In this document: positions 49,945 through 62,000 of the stretch, in pieces | Position numbering within the stretch: the first letter of the stretch is position 1 | Layout of the letters: the number at the start of each line of letters is the position of its first letter | From: Tetrahymena elliotti 4EA | Taxonomy: Eukaryota > Ciliophora > Oligohymenophorea > Hymenostomatida > Tetrahymenidae | Length of the DNA stretch: 64,000 nt | Direction of reading: 5' to 3' | Assembly: GCA_000231825.2 (NCBI GenBank) | Contig: JH720300.1 | Location: forward strand, 1,812,778 to 1,876,777 | Notes under the pieces: generated by a model | Told to the model about the DNA's origin: nothing | The model's database searches: none | What the model saw: the letters and a program-made list of their open reading frames with translations, nothing else | Position numbers and translations under genes: made by a program

Positions 49945-51057
49945 TTTGTTTAATGTAGTAGAGTATTTGTTATTTTTGATTTCTTTTTATTGTTTATAAA
50001 TATAAATTATGTGAAAATACCAAAACATGATAAATGTGTTTGATTACTCCCTATTTTTTAATTTGTTGTGCAAGAAGTTGATTAATCATAAATAATTTCT
50101 AGATTATATTTCAAACAAAATTTAATTTCCTTAAATATGATTCTATCTTTCCTACATAATTAAATTCAATAGTCTTGTAGACATCTACACAAAACCAAAA
50201 GTATTTTTTGCATTACCAATTGTATAATTGTAATTTATTTATTTTTTTCATGTTATCTTAAATGAAAGTGTTCTTAATATTGAATATAATTAATGGTGTT
50301 ATCAGCTATTTAGGATAGATTGCTTGTTAATTAAACTAGTCAGTAGAAAAATTAATTTTAAGATGTAGAAAAAGATATGAATTTAATTTCATTTGATTTT
50401 TTTGTTTGTTTGATTGTTCTAATTAATTCAATTCTACAAAACTAAATCTCAAAAAGCAAAAAAGCATTTACAGATGAAATTTATTTTAAAAACCATTTTA
50501 AATTTTGAGAAAATACCATTATGCTATATAGAAAAGATGTGCCAGTATGAATTTAGTGAAAAATAAATGATGGAAAAATTAGCTAAAGTATTTTTGATAG
50601 AATAAATAATTAAACTTTGTGTAGTATTTACGAAAGCAAATTTTAGAGCTCGTTTATATTTAATATAGAATTGCTTATTTGCTAATTGAATGAAGTGATT
50701 GTAAAACAAAATAAAATAGAGAATGAATAGATAGATGTAAATTTACCTATTATTTTGATAGATATTCAAAAAACTAGAGTTTTATCGGTATAATGAGTTT
50801 GGCATTCTTGCGTAATTCAATATTTGCGTATTATTATTGAAAAAAAGATTTACGTCACTGGTTTGGGGTCCTATTAGACTTTAATTAAAAACTGGAATAA
50901 AGAGTACCTTTGAAATCAATATAATTAATTTCATAAAACAAATAATCTTAAATATAAAAAAAGCAGCCAAAAGCTATATAACAACTTACATAACCCCCAC
51001 AAAGGAGAAATTAAAACAAATTTAAAAAACAAAAAAATTAACAATTATTAAGTAGAA

Positions 51058-52173
51058 ATGTCATCTGTTGATAATAGCGCCAACGCCAATCTTCACTATG
51101 TCCAAGACATATTAGTTAAGTCTGTCGAACTCTCTAAAAAGCTTTACGAAAAGACTGGTATTAAGAATGAATTTTTAGAATCCAATGCCTAAAAAATTAA
51201 TGCCGCTTCCTCTTAATTCGCTTAGTTACTCGATGGTAGCATTGATGCTACTGTTGTCAAAGTCTAATCAATTGCTGAAAAGACCAACAAAACTAAACAA
51301 ACTCTCTTAGAAAGAACCAACAAGACCAAAAAGGAACTTATTGAAAGAACCATGAACTTGACTTTTGTCAAGAAGACTGAAGATTTTAGTAACACCCTTC
51401 TCACTGAACTCGAGCTACAAGTTGCCCTCCTTGTCAAGTCCATCAACAATAAGCTTGCTTTAACTGAATCTGAAGTTGACAACTCTGCTACCAACAAGGA
51501 CGAAAAGCTTGCCCTTTCTGAAAGATCTACCAGACTTCTCTTCACCTTAAACAACCTTGGTAAGCAAATTGCTGAACACTACTTGAACTAAGTCAAATCC
51601 CTTACTGTTGTCAAGAGTGCCTAATAAAAGTATGCCTTTGTAGACCTTAAGGCCCAAGAAGCTAGAGCTAACGTAGAATCCTTCTTCGAAGTTCTTCTTA
51701 CCACCATCATTACCCAAAACATCATTAACCCTCTCTTCAACTCTCTTAACGTTAAGTACACCCAATCAAAGGAACATGTTACTGTTGTTGTTGAAAATAT
51801 TAAGAAGGTTGATGTTTAAAACCTTCTTACTTAAGCCAAGGGCTCTTATGAATCTCTTAAGTAAGCCACCATCACCTTTGTTTAAGGTGATAAGCTCACT
51901 TTCACCTTTGCTAGTGAATTCTTCAAGACTTCTATTGAATCTATCCAAAAGGAAATCTCTTAACTCCTTACTGATGTCTCAGCTCTCAGAACTAGAATTT
52001 AAGAAGAAGTCTTCAACCTCTACAAACTTTCCCTTATAGAATTCAAGCATAGAAGATCTGCTAAGTTAGGTTAAAAGGCTATTACCTTTGTTGATGAATA
52101 AGTTAATTCTGCTTCTACTGCTTCTCCTGTTGAATCTAAAAACGAAGAAGAAGAAGAAGAAGTTTAAAACTGA
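51058..52173 (+). CDS. Abundant alpha-helical protein of unknown function
   Basis: Intronless frame of 371 residues, ATG 51058 to TGA 52171-52173. Codon use is strikingly unlike neighbours: AAG for Lys, C-ending codons (CTC, GTC, ACC, AAC), TAA rather than TAG for Gln. In ciliates this marks very highly expressed genes. The protein is almost free of Cys, Trp, Pro and Gly and is built of amphipathic helix with repeated Ser/Thr/Ala/Val/Lys-rich segments. It ends in an acidic tail of six Glu followed by VQN. There is no signal peptide or transmembrane segment. The amphipathic organisation recalls lipid-droplet coat proteins (perilipin or rubber-particle REF/SRPP types) or an abundant cytoskeletal coat protein, but I see no diagnostic motif and do not assign one. 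Confidence 0.85.
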
Positions 52174-53291
52174 AAAATGATAATTGATAATTGATTTAAG
52201 CTATCCTGATTGATTATGGATTGATAATAAATAAATGATTATTTTAATATGAATTAATCTTAACCTCTACAAAATTAATATATCTTTTTATCAGAATAAT
52301 AACACAAAATATTAAATATTAATCTTGAAACCTAATCCTAATGTATAAACCTTATCAAATATATAATAAAACTAAATTAATAATTGATATCTAGCTATTA
52401 GTTAGTTAGTTATCAACATCAAGCAACCAGTCTTTTGATTATCTTATATTATTTTCAAATAAAAATAAATATATGCGCGTTTCTTATATTGAATTGTAAA
52501 TTTATATAGAACAAGCAAAAGCTCCATTATTTATAATTGTATAAATCTTCTAATAATAATTTAATTTCTTCAAAATAAACACTTCCTTAATATCCCATTT
52601 TAATTTTTAAAAGCATCAAGATTTATTTTTTTACTTAAAATCCACCTTCCTTCAACAAAACTTACTCAAAATATCAATCAAGCACTACATTACATTAGGC
52701 AATGGTCAAAAAATTACTAAAAAACTTAAAATACATTTTGATATGTAATCAAATCATTTTCCAAGTATTTATTAGATAGCTAATACATAAAACTCATAAA
52801 TTAGATAATTTAAGTTCAATCTCCTTCTAAACAGTTGCTCAAGGCTTAAAAAATTAATATGTTTATTTCATTTTTTGCTAAAAATGGATAATAAAATGAT
52901 AAATCTATTGCCATCAGACAATGATAAAGAATAATGATGACTTATTTAAGTTGATTAAGGACTAAGTTACAAATAATAATTTATTTAAATCGTTTATCAA
53001 GCAAAAAAGAAAGATTTATTATAGATTTTGAAAATATAGTTATTGGAATACATTCATTTTTTATTCTATCAAAATGTTTACATCTTCTTTTCAGCAAATT
53101 TCTCTTTTTAATGAAATAAATCACAAATAGAAGAAAAATTGATAATTTGATTAATAATGAAAATCACTCTAATCAAAATATTGATTATATAAATTTAGTG
53201 TTGCATATTTTATTTGATAGTTAAGTAACAAATATGTTTGATTTAAATGATTTGGACTTGAGAGTCCTTTTTACAAAGATTATTTCTTTTG

Positions 53292-53336
53292 ATTGAAGAT
53301 ATTTCACGTCATAGAAAGTGAAAACATATCTTCAAT
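53292..53336. repeat. Imperfect inverted repeat (hairpin)
   Basis: Left arm attgaagatatttcac (53292-53307) pairs with right arm gtgaaaacatatcttcaat (53318-53336): 11 outer and 5 inner base pairs, a three-base bulge and a 10-base loop. It lies about 1.1 kb beyond the highly expressed gene, so a terminator role is unlikely; could be a small MITE-like or RNA element. Confidence 0.75.
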
Positions 53337-54032
53337 TATTAAAACCCAACTTTTTAAAAAATATTTATAAAAATTTTATTTGATAGAATATCACTAACAT
53401 CATCACCATCATCATCAATAAATCTGTCATTTATTTTAATTACACAATCTATTCTATTCTTTGGAAATTTTATTTCCCAAAAATTTTTAAAATGACAAAT
53501 CAATAGTGTAATAAAGCATTAGACAAGATAATTTCATTTTAAATATTAAGAACAGATAAATTTTAATTGAACATTAATATTGCTTTCATGTGTTTTTCTA
53601 CTTAAACTTCAGATAATTTTTCAAACATCAAAAAAAACTAAAAGAGTTAAAATTTAAAAAAAATTATAAATTAATAAAAGACTTATTGAGAAAGACATTT
53701 CTAAAAAAAATTATAAAAGATTTTTTATAATAACAAACAAGCAAGTCAAATATAACCTAAAATGGGTATTTTTGTTAAAAAAATTAGATCCATAAATTTT
53801 TTTAAAATTAATCAATGTATATATTTATATGCTTATCTTTCTAAATTATTTGAGGAGTTTTCAAAATTAATTGTTTATTTTTATGTTGCTTTTTTATAAT
53901 TAATTAATTTCAGAAAAAAATACAAAAAAAGAAAAGAGAAAATATTTAAAAGTAAATCAATTTAGATCAAAGTTTTTAAAACATAAACTACTCTCGCTAC
54001 TTTAACGCTCAATCTCACTAAGTTTTTAACAT

Positions 54033-54112
54033 CCCTGAACTCTAAATGATTTACTCTGAAAATATTTTCTTATCCTTTTCATAAAAAGGAGTTCTGAATT
54101 ATAAATTCAGGG
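54033..54112. repeat. Nested inverted repeats
   Basis: ccctgaactc (54033-54042) has two complementary partners: gagttc (54089-54094) and ttcaggg (54106-54112). A perfect 7-bp-arm palindrome, ctgaattataaattcag (54094-54110), lies within the right side. Alternative foldings are therefore possible. Confidence 0.7.
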
Positions 54113-55183
54113 AATTTTCAAAAAAAACAAAAACAAAAAATAATATAAATCGAAAGTTTTCGAAAAATCTTTTATTAGTGATTAATCATATATAATTAGT
54201 ATTATTTAAACAAAATCTAGGAATAGAATGATAAATTATGGAGATTTGGAGATTATATCTTGAGACTTTAGTATTGAATAAGTGATAAGGTGCTGAAAAG
54301 AAAAAAAAACTCATAAAAATAAAAATAAATAAATAAAATTCAAGAAAAATCAAATAAATAAAATTAAATAAAAAAAATAAATTAAAAAAGAAAAACAAAC
54401 AAATAAAAATCAAATAAGATAAACTAAGAAATAATAAATCAAAATAATTAAAAAGAGGAAATTAAAGCACATGAATACCAAATTTAAATTTAGACATAGA
54501 TATTTTCCATTTAATTTCAGCCTTGTAAAAATAATTAAAATAAAGCATTCTTAATTAAAGTTGGATTTTCGAATTGATAAATTATAAAAGAATAATTATT
54601 TATAAAATATGTTTCAATGATTTGTTTATTTTGTTTAAATTTTAAAAAAAATAAAATGATTTAATTCTTTGTCTAAAAAATTTGCTAAAAATTAAAAATA
54701 AATAAAATATTTAAAAAAAATAAATTATATTATTGGAATATTATTTATGTATTGGTTATTAAAATAAAAGATTGAATGAAGATAATAAATAGATGGAGAT
54801 ATAATAGGAGATAAGATACCAATAATTTAAAAAAATAATATAGGGATTCTAAACAAAGGAAAGTCATATAAAGGATGCTGTAATCAATAGATTTATTTAT
54901 TTATTATTTCATAAAAGTGAATAAGAATTATAAATTATAACAATTTATAAATTAAAGTAAAGACAAATAAAATAAAATTTCATCATCAAAACTGATATTA
55001 TATATTATGTATGATTAAAGAGGATCATTATTTTTTATTAGTTTATAAAAGAAGTCAGAAACAAAAAAATTAGTGATTAATTTATCAAATAAATAAGTCA
55101 AGCAAGAAACCAAGATAGCAAGAGATAAGTCAATTATTTCCAGAAATTAATTAGTTTTTAAAGTTTATTTGAGGTGACAAGAG

Positions 55184-58100
55184 ATGGATAGCCTAAAATA
55201 AGTCTCTTCTCCTTCACTTTCTTCGTCCCCAAGCACTAAGGAATAGTCTACAGAGCAACCAAAGTCTAATGAACGAAAAAGCTTGAAGGAAGAGGATAAA
55301 GCAGATTTAACTCCTTCTAACATTTAGACAGAAATAAATGAAAAAAAGTAGAAATAAAATGATTATGAAACAAAAATAATTTCTAACATTAAAAATTTCA
55401 GTTTACATGAAGAAGAGCAAGATGATAGAGAAGAAGGAGAGAATTCAAAAAGCTAAAGTGTAGGTTTGCATCAGGATTAACTACTTTCTTCTCTCACTGG
55501 TTCAGGATAACATTATTAAGAAGGATAAGAAATACTTAGTAATAAATAATAGGATAAAGAAGAAGATTTGAATGAAGATGATGATTTATTTGAAGAAGAC
55601 GAATACGATGAGGAGGAAGAAGATTTTGATGAAGATTTTTTGGATAAAGAGGGCGATAATGGTTTTGATACAACTGAAGATGGTAACAAAGGAGTTAAAT
55701 AAAAAAAAAATAAGTTTACGAAGGAGTTTATTAGTGCTATTAAATCTAATTCAGAAGAATTACGTAATGAAAAGAATGATGATCCACTTGATTATTTATT
55801 TGTAATTGACTTTGAATGCAATCAACCAGGTAGTGAAATCATTGAATTTCCTATTACCGTAGTTGATTTAAAGCAGAAAAAGGTTGTTGATACTTTTCAT
55901 TCATATGTTCGACCTACTAAGATAAAGAAACTTAGCAATTTCATTAAAAAGCTTACTGGCATTAAGTAAGAAGATGTTGATGCTTCTGATAGCATTGATA
56001 CTATTTTAACTAAGGTGGAAGCCTTTTTGAGTAAGTACCAAAGCTTTAAAGCTGCTATTCTCTATGATTGTGCTAATGATGCTAAATTTTTAAGCAATGA
56101 AATTAAAAACAAGCATTTAACTATTACAAACAAATTGCTTCTGAGTTATATTAATTTACGCAATGTTTTTCCCATTCATCTCACAGGAGGAATAAAAAAT
56201 ATTAGTCTTAGTCATGCTTTAGAAGTATTAGATATGAGCTTTGAAGGTTAAAAGCACACAGGCAAAGATGATTCAATAAATATAGCAAGAGTTTGTATCG
56301 AAATGATAAATCATTAGTTTATTTTCACTCAATTTATGAGATAGTCTTAATTTTGTTCTGATAATCCAAAGAAATTAGTTGATTCAACAATAAATGATCT
56401 TTTTACAATGAATAAATACTTAATAGCAATAGATATCTAGTTTTATGGTGACAAAAAAGATTTAAATACTAAACATAATATTATTCTATGTAAATAATTC
56501 AATTTTCATCTATTTTAAGTTAAGAAAATTAATTTAGATTCTTCATCACCTCAGCCTTCTAACCTAATCTATTAAACTCCTCCATAAAAATCTAATTTTA
56601 AATTAAAAACATCTGCAGAAAAACATGCCGAATAGCAATTGCTCTAGCAACAAAAAGCCTTGTAATAATAGAAGCAACAATAACAAGAATAACAGCAATA
56701 ACCAGAAAAATAAATTTAAGATTAGAAGATAGATACGTATTAAAATTAAAACAATTAGAAACAATAAGATCAGTAAAGCAGCCAAGCTTAACCTAATTCT
56801 AATCTGAATTAGCAATAGTAATAAAAGCAAGATATACCTTAACAATAGTAATAACAATAGAAATTGAAGGAATAAAAGCAATATTAAATAGAAGAAATAG
56901 ATAGCTACTAATAAGAATTTGATAATTTGTAATATTAGCTATAGGATTATTTTGAACTTCTATAGAATTTAATTGATTTATATCATAAACATGGTATTAA
57001 GTGTTAAAATTCTCTCATAATCCTTAATTCTAGCACAAAGTAAAAGTACTTTTCTAAGTTATTCAAGTTTGTTACAGCAATGTTCAAAACCAACAAAACA
57101 GCTTTCATTTTCAAAAAAAAGATTGTCAATTTGCAGGAAGTACTTGAAAGATAAATTGTTATTGATTAGAAGACATCTGATCTCATTATGACTGAAGATT
57201 TTCCTCAAAACATTATCAAGCTATTTGATTTTTTTCAAACTGAAAATTTTCTTGTAAAGGAATTACCTTCATGTTTCCAAAAAAAAACTGTATCGAATAT
57301 TCTTGAAGGATAGCCAAGTTAGTATAGAGAAGGAGGCTCCTATCCCTACTAATATTATGATTCTCCCTAATACGGATAGTACATAAATGGTTTTTACAAT
57401 TAAAAACAGTAGCCTACTTCAAATATTCCCTAACAGAATCCTTATGCTGCTTTTTAGCAATAATATTAACAAAATGTAGATTATTTTAATCCAACTATGG
57501 CTAGTTAAAATCTAAATTAATTTTCGATGATGTATTAATTACAATAATAAGCTTAGTTTGCCTTTAATTAGTAAAATGCATCATTAGGAAATCAATAGCA
57601 CTCACCTTATTATATGCAGTAAGCTATGAACTAAATGAGCAATAACTACATCTATTAAATGCCATTTTTCAACCCAGCTGCTTTTTCATTTCCTCCCAAT
57701 TCTATAGATAGCTAGCTCTAATAACAGATCTTATTTTAATCCCAGTAGTTTTTATCACAACTTGAATAGAATTCTAGCTAATCAGCTACTTTTCCTCCTT
57801 AGAATCACTAACAAGCTTAATAATAATAACATTAGTAATCCCCAACCTAATCTTATAATTATAAATAAAATTAGTACTAATCTTAATCCTCTCCTTCTAT
57901 AAATCAGCATTAAAAGACTAATTCTACTTTTGCTGGAAACTATCCATCTTAAAATTCGAAAAACAATTCAAACAACTAAAAAAGTGAAGGATCAAATATT
58001 TCTCGCAAGAAAAATTTCAGAAATAACAGCTAAAGCATCAACGGATATAGTGGTTATTAGAATAATGGTTTTTACTATGATTCATTTAGTAGTGGCAGCA

Positions 58101-58318
58101 TTAACAGTGGAAACTCAAACTTTCAAAAAAACAATTAGAGCAACTCAAACAATTCCTAAATTAACTCAAGCCCTTTGATAGCTTTCCCTCCCGAACTTAA
58201 TAATGGGTAAGCATATAAAATGAGCCAACCAACGCTCTATAACAGCTACATTTAAAATGGTTTAAACAAGCAAAATACTTTTAACAGCTAAAATAAAAAC
58301 AAATTTTACAAAAAATGA
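55184..58318 (+). CDS. ERI1-like DEDDh 3'-5' exonuclease with prion-like Q/N-rich tail
   Basis: Single-exon frame of 1,044 residues, ATG 55184 to TGA 58316-58318, with no in-frame TGA. Residues 1-190 are acidic and Ser-rich, with Asp/Glu runs (DEDDLFEEDEYDEEEEDF-like). Residues about 200-370 form a DEDDh exonuclease: ExoI FVIDFECN (Asp, Glu), YVRPTKIKKLSNFIKKLTGI, an ExoII-like LYDCANDAKFL, and ExoIII HTGKDDSINIARV with His and Asp. This is the ERI1/Snipper arrangement, which trims 3' ends of small RNAs, histone mRNA or rRNA using two metal ions. Residues about 480-600 are a Gln-rich coiled coil. After a short ordered segment (about 620-690), the last 350 residues are Q/N/Y/S-rich and prion-like, ending in an RKKNFRNN basic patch. 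Known ERI1 proteins are far shorter, so this is an unusual fusion of enzyme and condensate-type tail. Confidence 0.88.
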
Positions 58319-59098
58319 TCTCCATTCATAATTGAATAAAATTAGAAGCCATAAATTTATTTTAGTGGTTTCTATAATTAACAACAATTGCTAAAAATAA
58401 ATTTACTTACTAGAAAATCTATAAATAATAATTAATTAACCAATCAATAAATCAATAAATCAATTATACTACTTTTTCTTCTAAAATTAGAAGTTTTTAA
58501 TTAAATAATAGATAGATAAATTAATTATTGGTCTTTTTTTAACACATTTTTGTAAATTAAAGTAAATAAAAACCTCTTTTGAAATATTTTATTTTACTTT
58601 TTCACTCACTTATTTACTCATTTTCAATTTATTTTAATTTAATTAATCATTTCATTTATTTATGTTCTCTGTTTTTCAATTCTATATTCCTTCCTTTTCA
58701 AATATTTATATTTTACTTAAATTATTTTTTAATTTCAAAATAAAACTTAACTGATAGAAATTTTTTCAACTTTTACTTACTTTTTCTCTGAATAATTGTT
58801 TTTTATTGGTGATTAATTAATCATATATAAAGAATTATCAAAAAACTTCCAAATTTTTAATCCCTTTAAGCTTTTTTTGAATCAGAATTTTTTTTAATTA
58901 ATTTAAAAAAATAAATTCAAACATAATAGCTAATGTTAATTATCTAAATAAAGAATAAATATTAAACTTAATTTAGAAAGAATAGTAATAAATAAAAAAT
59001 TATTTAAATTGATGTTTAGTTAATTTTGATAGCTTAATTTGCTAATTTTAAACAAAGATAAATAAATTTAAACAGGAACATTCAATTTTTGTAAATTT
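58319..59098. other. Convergent intergenic region
   Basis: Lies between the 3' ends of the exonuclease gene (plus) and the unrecognised gene (minus). It contains gtgattaattaatcatatat near 58809, a near copy of a motif at about 54177. No gene is seen. Confidence 0.5.
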
Positions 59099-62000
59099 TC
59101 AAATTTTATTATTATGAATTACTCTGTATTCTTCAAGCAGCTTTTCTATCAAGTTGATGTAATGTTCCTTTTTCTTATGTAAAAGGAAATATTAAACCCT
59201 TTCACTTTGTAATCTATGAGCTAGCTTAATTAGTTCTAGCTAACTGTGGTGTTCCAGGTGAGTTCCTTTACAAATTGCTTTGTAAATAGATTCTGCATCT
59301 CTTCCTTTCATGATTTTAACAGTTTTGTGGAAAGCAGGAATGACACAATCTATATCTTTGATATGTTCAGCTATATTTGACATTTTCTTTAAATAAAATG
59401 GACATTTAGGTGAAAAACAGCAGTTTCTAGCTAAATTAGAAGCAATGTTAAAAGAAATATTAAATTTGTTTTCTTATTTAACAAGCAAATCAATTTATTT
59501 TTAAATCAGAGGAGTTGCTTCTAGATGCAAACTATACATTTCTTCTTAATATTTTTATTTGAGTATTTAGTAGCAATTATTGTATATTTTCAAGGACTCC
59601 TCTTTGATAAAATATATACTCTTTTGCTTTTTGATATTACTATACACTTTGAAAATGTTCTCTTCTATTTCAGAGGTATTTCTATCATAGTTGTTAGGGT
59701 ATTTCTAGGCATGAAGAAGCCAAATCCACAGTAAACCTCCACTGAATTTTTCAGAGGGTACAAAATAATTACAAATAGCTTTCATACTAGTAAAAAAATT
59801 GAGTTTTCCATAATTCATAAAGTTGAAGCTTTCTTTGTAAATAAAAATTTTACACTTTTTTGTAAACTCAAAGAAATTTTTTTCTTTTAAAGCAGATTCA
59901 ACAACATTCATAATATTACGAATAGAAGGGTACTACTTAACATCACCTACCTCATTTTCTATTATTTTTTGCTCAATCTTTTTCAACTCAGACACATCAT
60001 AACCTACAATTCCAAAGTAGGTGTGCAATCTTTCTAAATTTTTAATACCCCTTTTCAAATAAAAAAGATTAAATTTTTGTAAAATGTTTTGAATTGAAAT
60101 TACCTAGAAACTATTTCTTATAAAATGGCTTCTAAAATCTACTTTATTTTTTTCTCATCTGTAACTTATCCTTTTTTGTAAAGATAGAATAGAGCTGCTA
60201 GGGCTTTAGAAGGATCTTAACACTAAGTAGGATGTCCTTCATGATAAGTAACCATTGCTTGTCTTGGTTAATTAATTATCATCTCACAGTATGTTTTGAA
60301 AAAGGGTCTATCACCATAAACAATCTCTATTGAATGATAGATTTTATCAAGTAATTCTTTAATGTAAGTAGATTATTCTTAATTCAGCAAAAAGATTAAA
60401 AGATTAGCTAATAATGCTAAGTAAGCTTCTGAATAGCAAGTATCTACATTGTGCATAACATTGAAGTTCATTAAAACATGGAAGAAAGAAGTAGATAGTA
60501 ATGGCTTAAGATCATAGTCTTTAGGTCCAAATAATGGAACAACTGCATCTATTTTTTCTTTAAGTTACTCTGATCTATTATAAATTTGAAATTTAAAATT
60601 AAATTCTTTAAAATTTATTCTAATAAAACTACTCTTAAAATCAAGATAAAAAAAGAATTAAGCAATGAAATTCTTGAAAAAATATAAATATTGTTTTAAA
60701 ATAATTCAAAGATTACTTATAATAAAAAAGTTATGTCGTGTTTAGATCATTTAGAACTTATTTTTTAGGTTGATATTGAGTCCATTTTAAAGGTTTGTAT
60801 CCATGATTCATTTCAAATTAGCTCCTTGTTCCATATTCAGCACCTATGTAAAAACCAGCATTCAAGTTTAACTCTTTGTCAGGTGTGTTTTGAATAGAAA
60901 TAGTATCCACATTTGCGTTTATACGAGCAATATCGACAATCTAAACAAGATAAGGATTTATCATAGAGCCATCAGATCTTTAAAGCCTATTTATTTTTCA
61001 AATTAAAATTTTTGCAAATTAAATTAATTTTTTTACTTGACACCTAAACCAACTAATGGGAAAGCGGATATGAGATGGTATTAACTTTTAACTTGCTTTA
61101 ATCCATCAACAATATCATCCTATAAGAAAACATCTTTCATGTTTTCTAGAGAAAAAATGGACCTTTCTTGGTCACTTTCTTGGCTGATAGAAGATTTAAC
61201 CTTCAATAATTCATCAATAAAATAATTCTTCATCTTTATGAAAGTTTCAACATCTAATCCTCTCATAGCAAGGGCTCTTTAATGAAATTTACCAATTTCA
61301 GTTCCTATCCTAACTCTTTCTGTTTCTTCTTCTGTATCTAAATCACCTATTCATGAAGTTAAAAAATATTATAAATACTTTAATTTATGTTATTGAATAG
61401 TTGCTTTACCTACTGTATCCTTTATCAGCAAGTTTGAAATAGACTTAATAAGGACGATGAGGTTGTAACGAACACGATTTGACTATTAAGCAATAATACG
61501 TTATCTTACAGTCATATTCTAAATTGGTTTATTAGTAGGTATATTGGTAATATTGATTTCAGTAACTATCTACTCCATATAATTTGTTAAAAAGTCAATA
61601 GCCTTTTCAACACAATTTTTATCAAAATCATCTTGACCATATTTTATCAATATATCATTAACCCAAGAAGAAAATATATTGATCATTTCATCTACATCTA
61701 AATCTCTCTCTTTAAATATAAACTAATTTGGATCTTACTAAAATTAAATATAGTCTCCATAGTTTTCTAAAGACACAACATAAGTTCCACGTATTACCTA
61801 ATAAGTTAATTAAATTTATAATTAAAATTAAATCTATGATAATAATTGTAGAAATTAAATACCCCCAAACCCTTTTACCCAACACATATCTATTATGAAA
61901 GACTCATGTTGCTTAAACAAATAGTTTTATTATTTTCTCATATGTAGGGTATATTAATTATTTATTTTTCATTTAATTCTTAAAATAATAGTTTTTATAA

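Larger units (their letters stand above)
42741..51057. other. Eight-kilobase gene-poor region
   Basis: No complete gene is recognisable in this gap. It contains several open frames of 70-140 codons with composition less biased than the surrounding background, listed separately. It also holds a perfect palindrome beside a TA microsatellite (45334-45383) and a 39-bp tandem repeat (49291-49368). Because only TGA stops translation and G+C is very low, frames of this size arise by chance. Even so, fragments at 46.4-46.7 and 48.9-49.9 kb look like remnants of real genes. The rightmost kilobase must include the promoter of the strongly codon-biased gene at 51058. Confidence 0.5.
52174..55183. other. 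Three-kilobase intergenic region
   Basis: AT-rich DNA between two plus-strand genes. It contains an ATC-type trinucleotide run (53400-53417), a hairpin (53292-53336) and a second inverted-repeat cluster (54033-54112). A-rich low-complexity DNA dominates 54300-54420. No gene is supported. Confidence 0.5.

Noticed and set aside
51264..51948. Three minus-strand ORFs opposite the abundant helical protein
   Set aside because: Mirror frames of a strongly codon-biased gene; Ser/Leu/Val-rich composition is the expected reverse of its Lys/Glu/Asp codons.
54186..54413. Hydrophobic minus-strand ORF
   Set aside because: Antisense of A-rich low-complexity DNA; Phe/Leu/Ile composition is what poly-T encodes.
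56603..56881. Leucine-rich minus-strand ORF
   Set aside because: It is the antisense of the CAA/TAA/TAG polyglutamine segment of the exonuclease.
61860..61890. C-rich patch resembling C4A2 telomere repeat
   Set aside because: It lacks tandem CCCCAA units and lies inside an intron.
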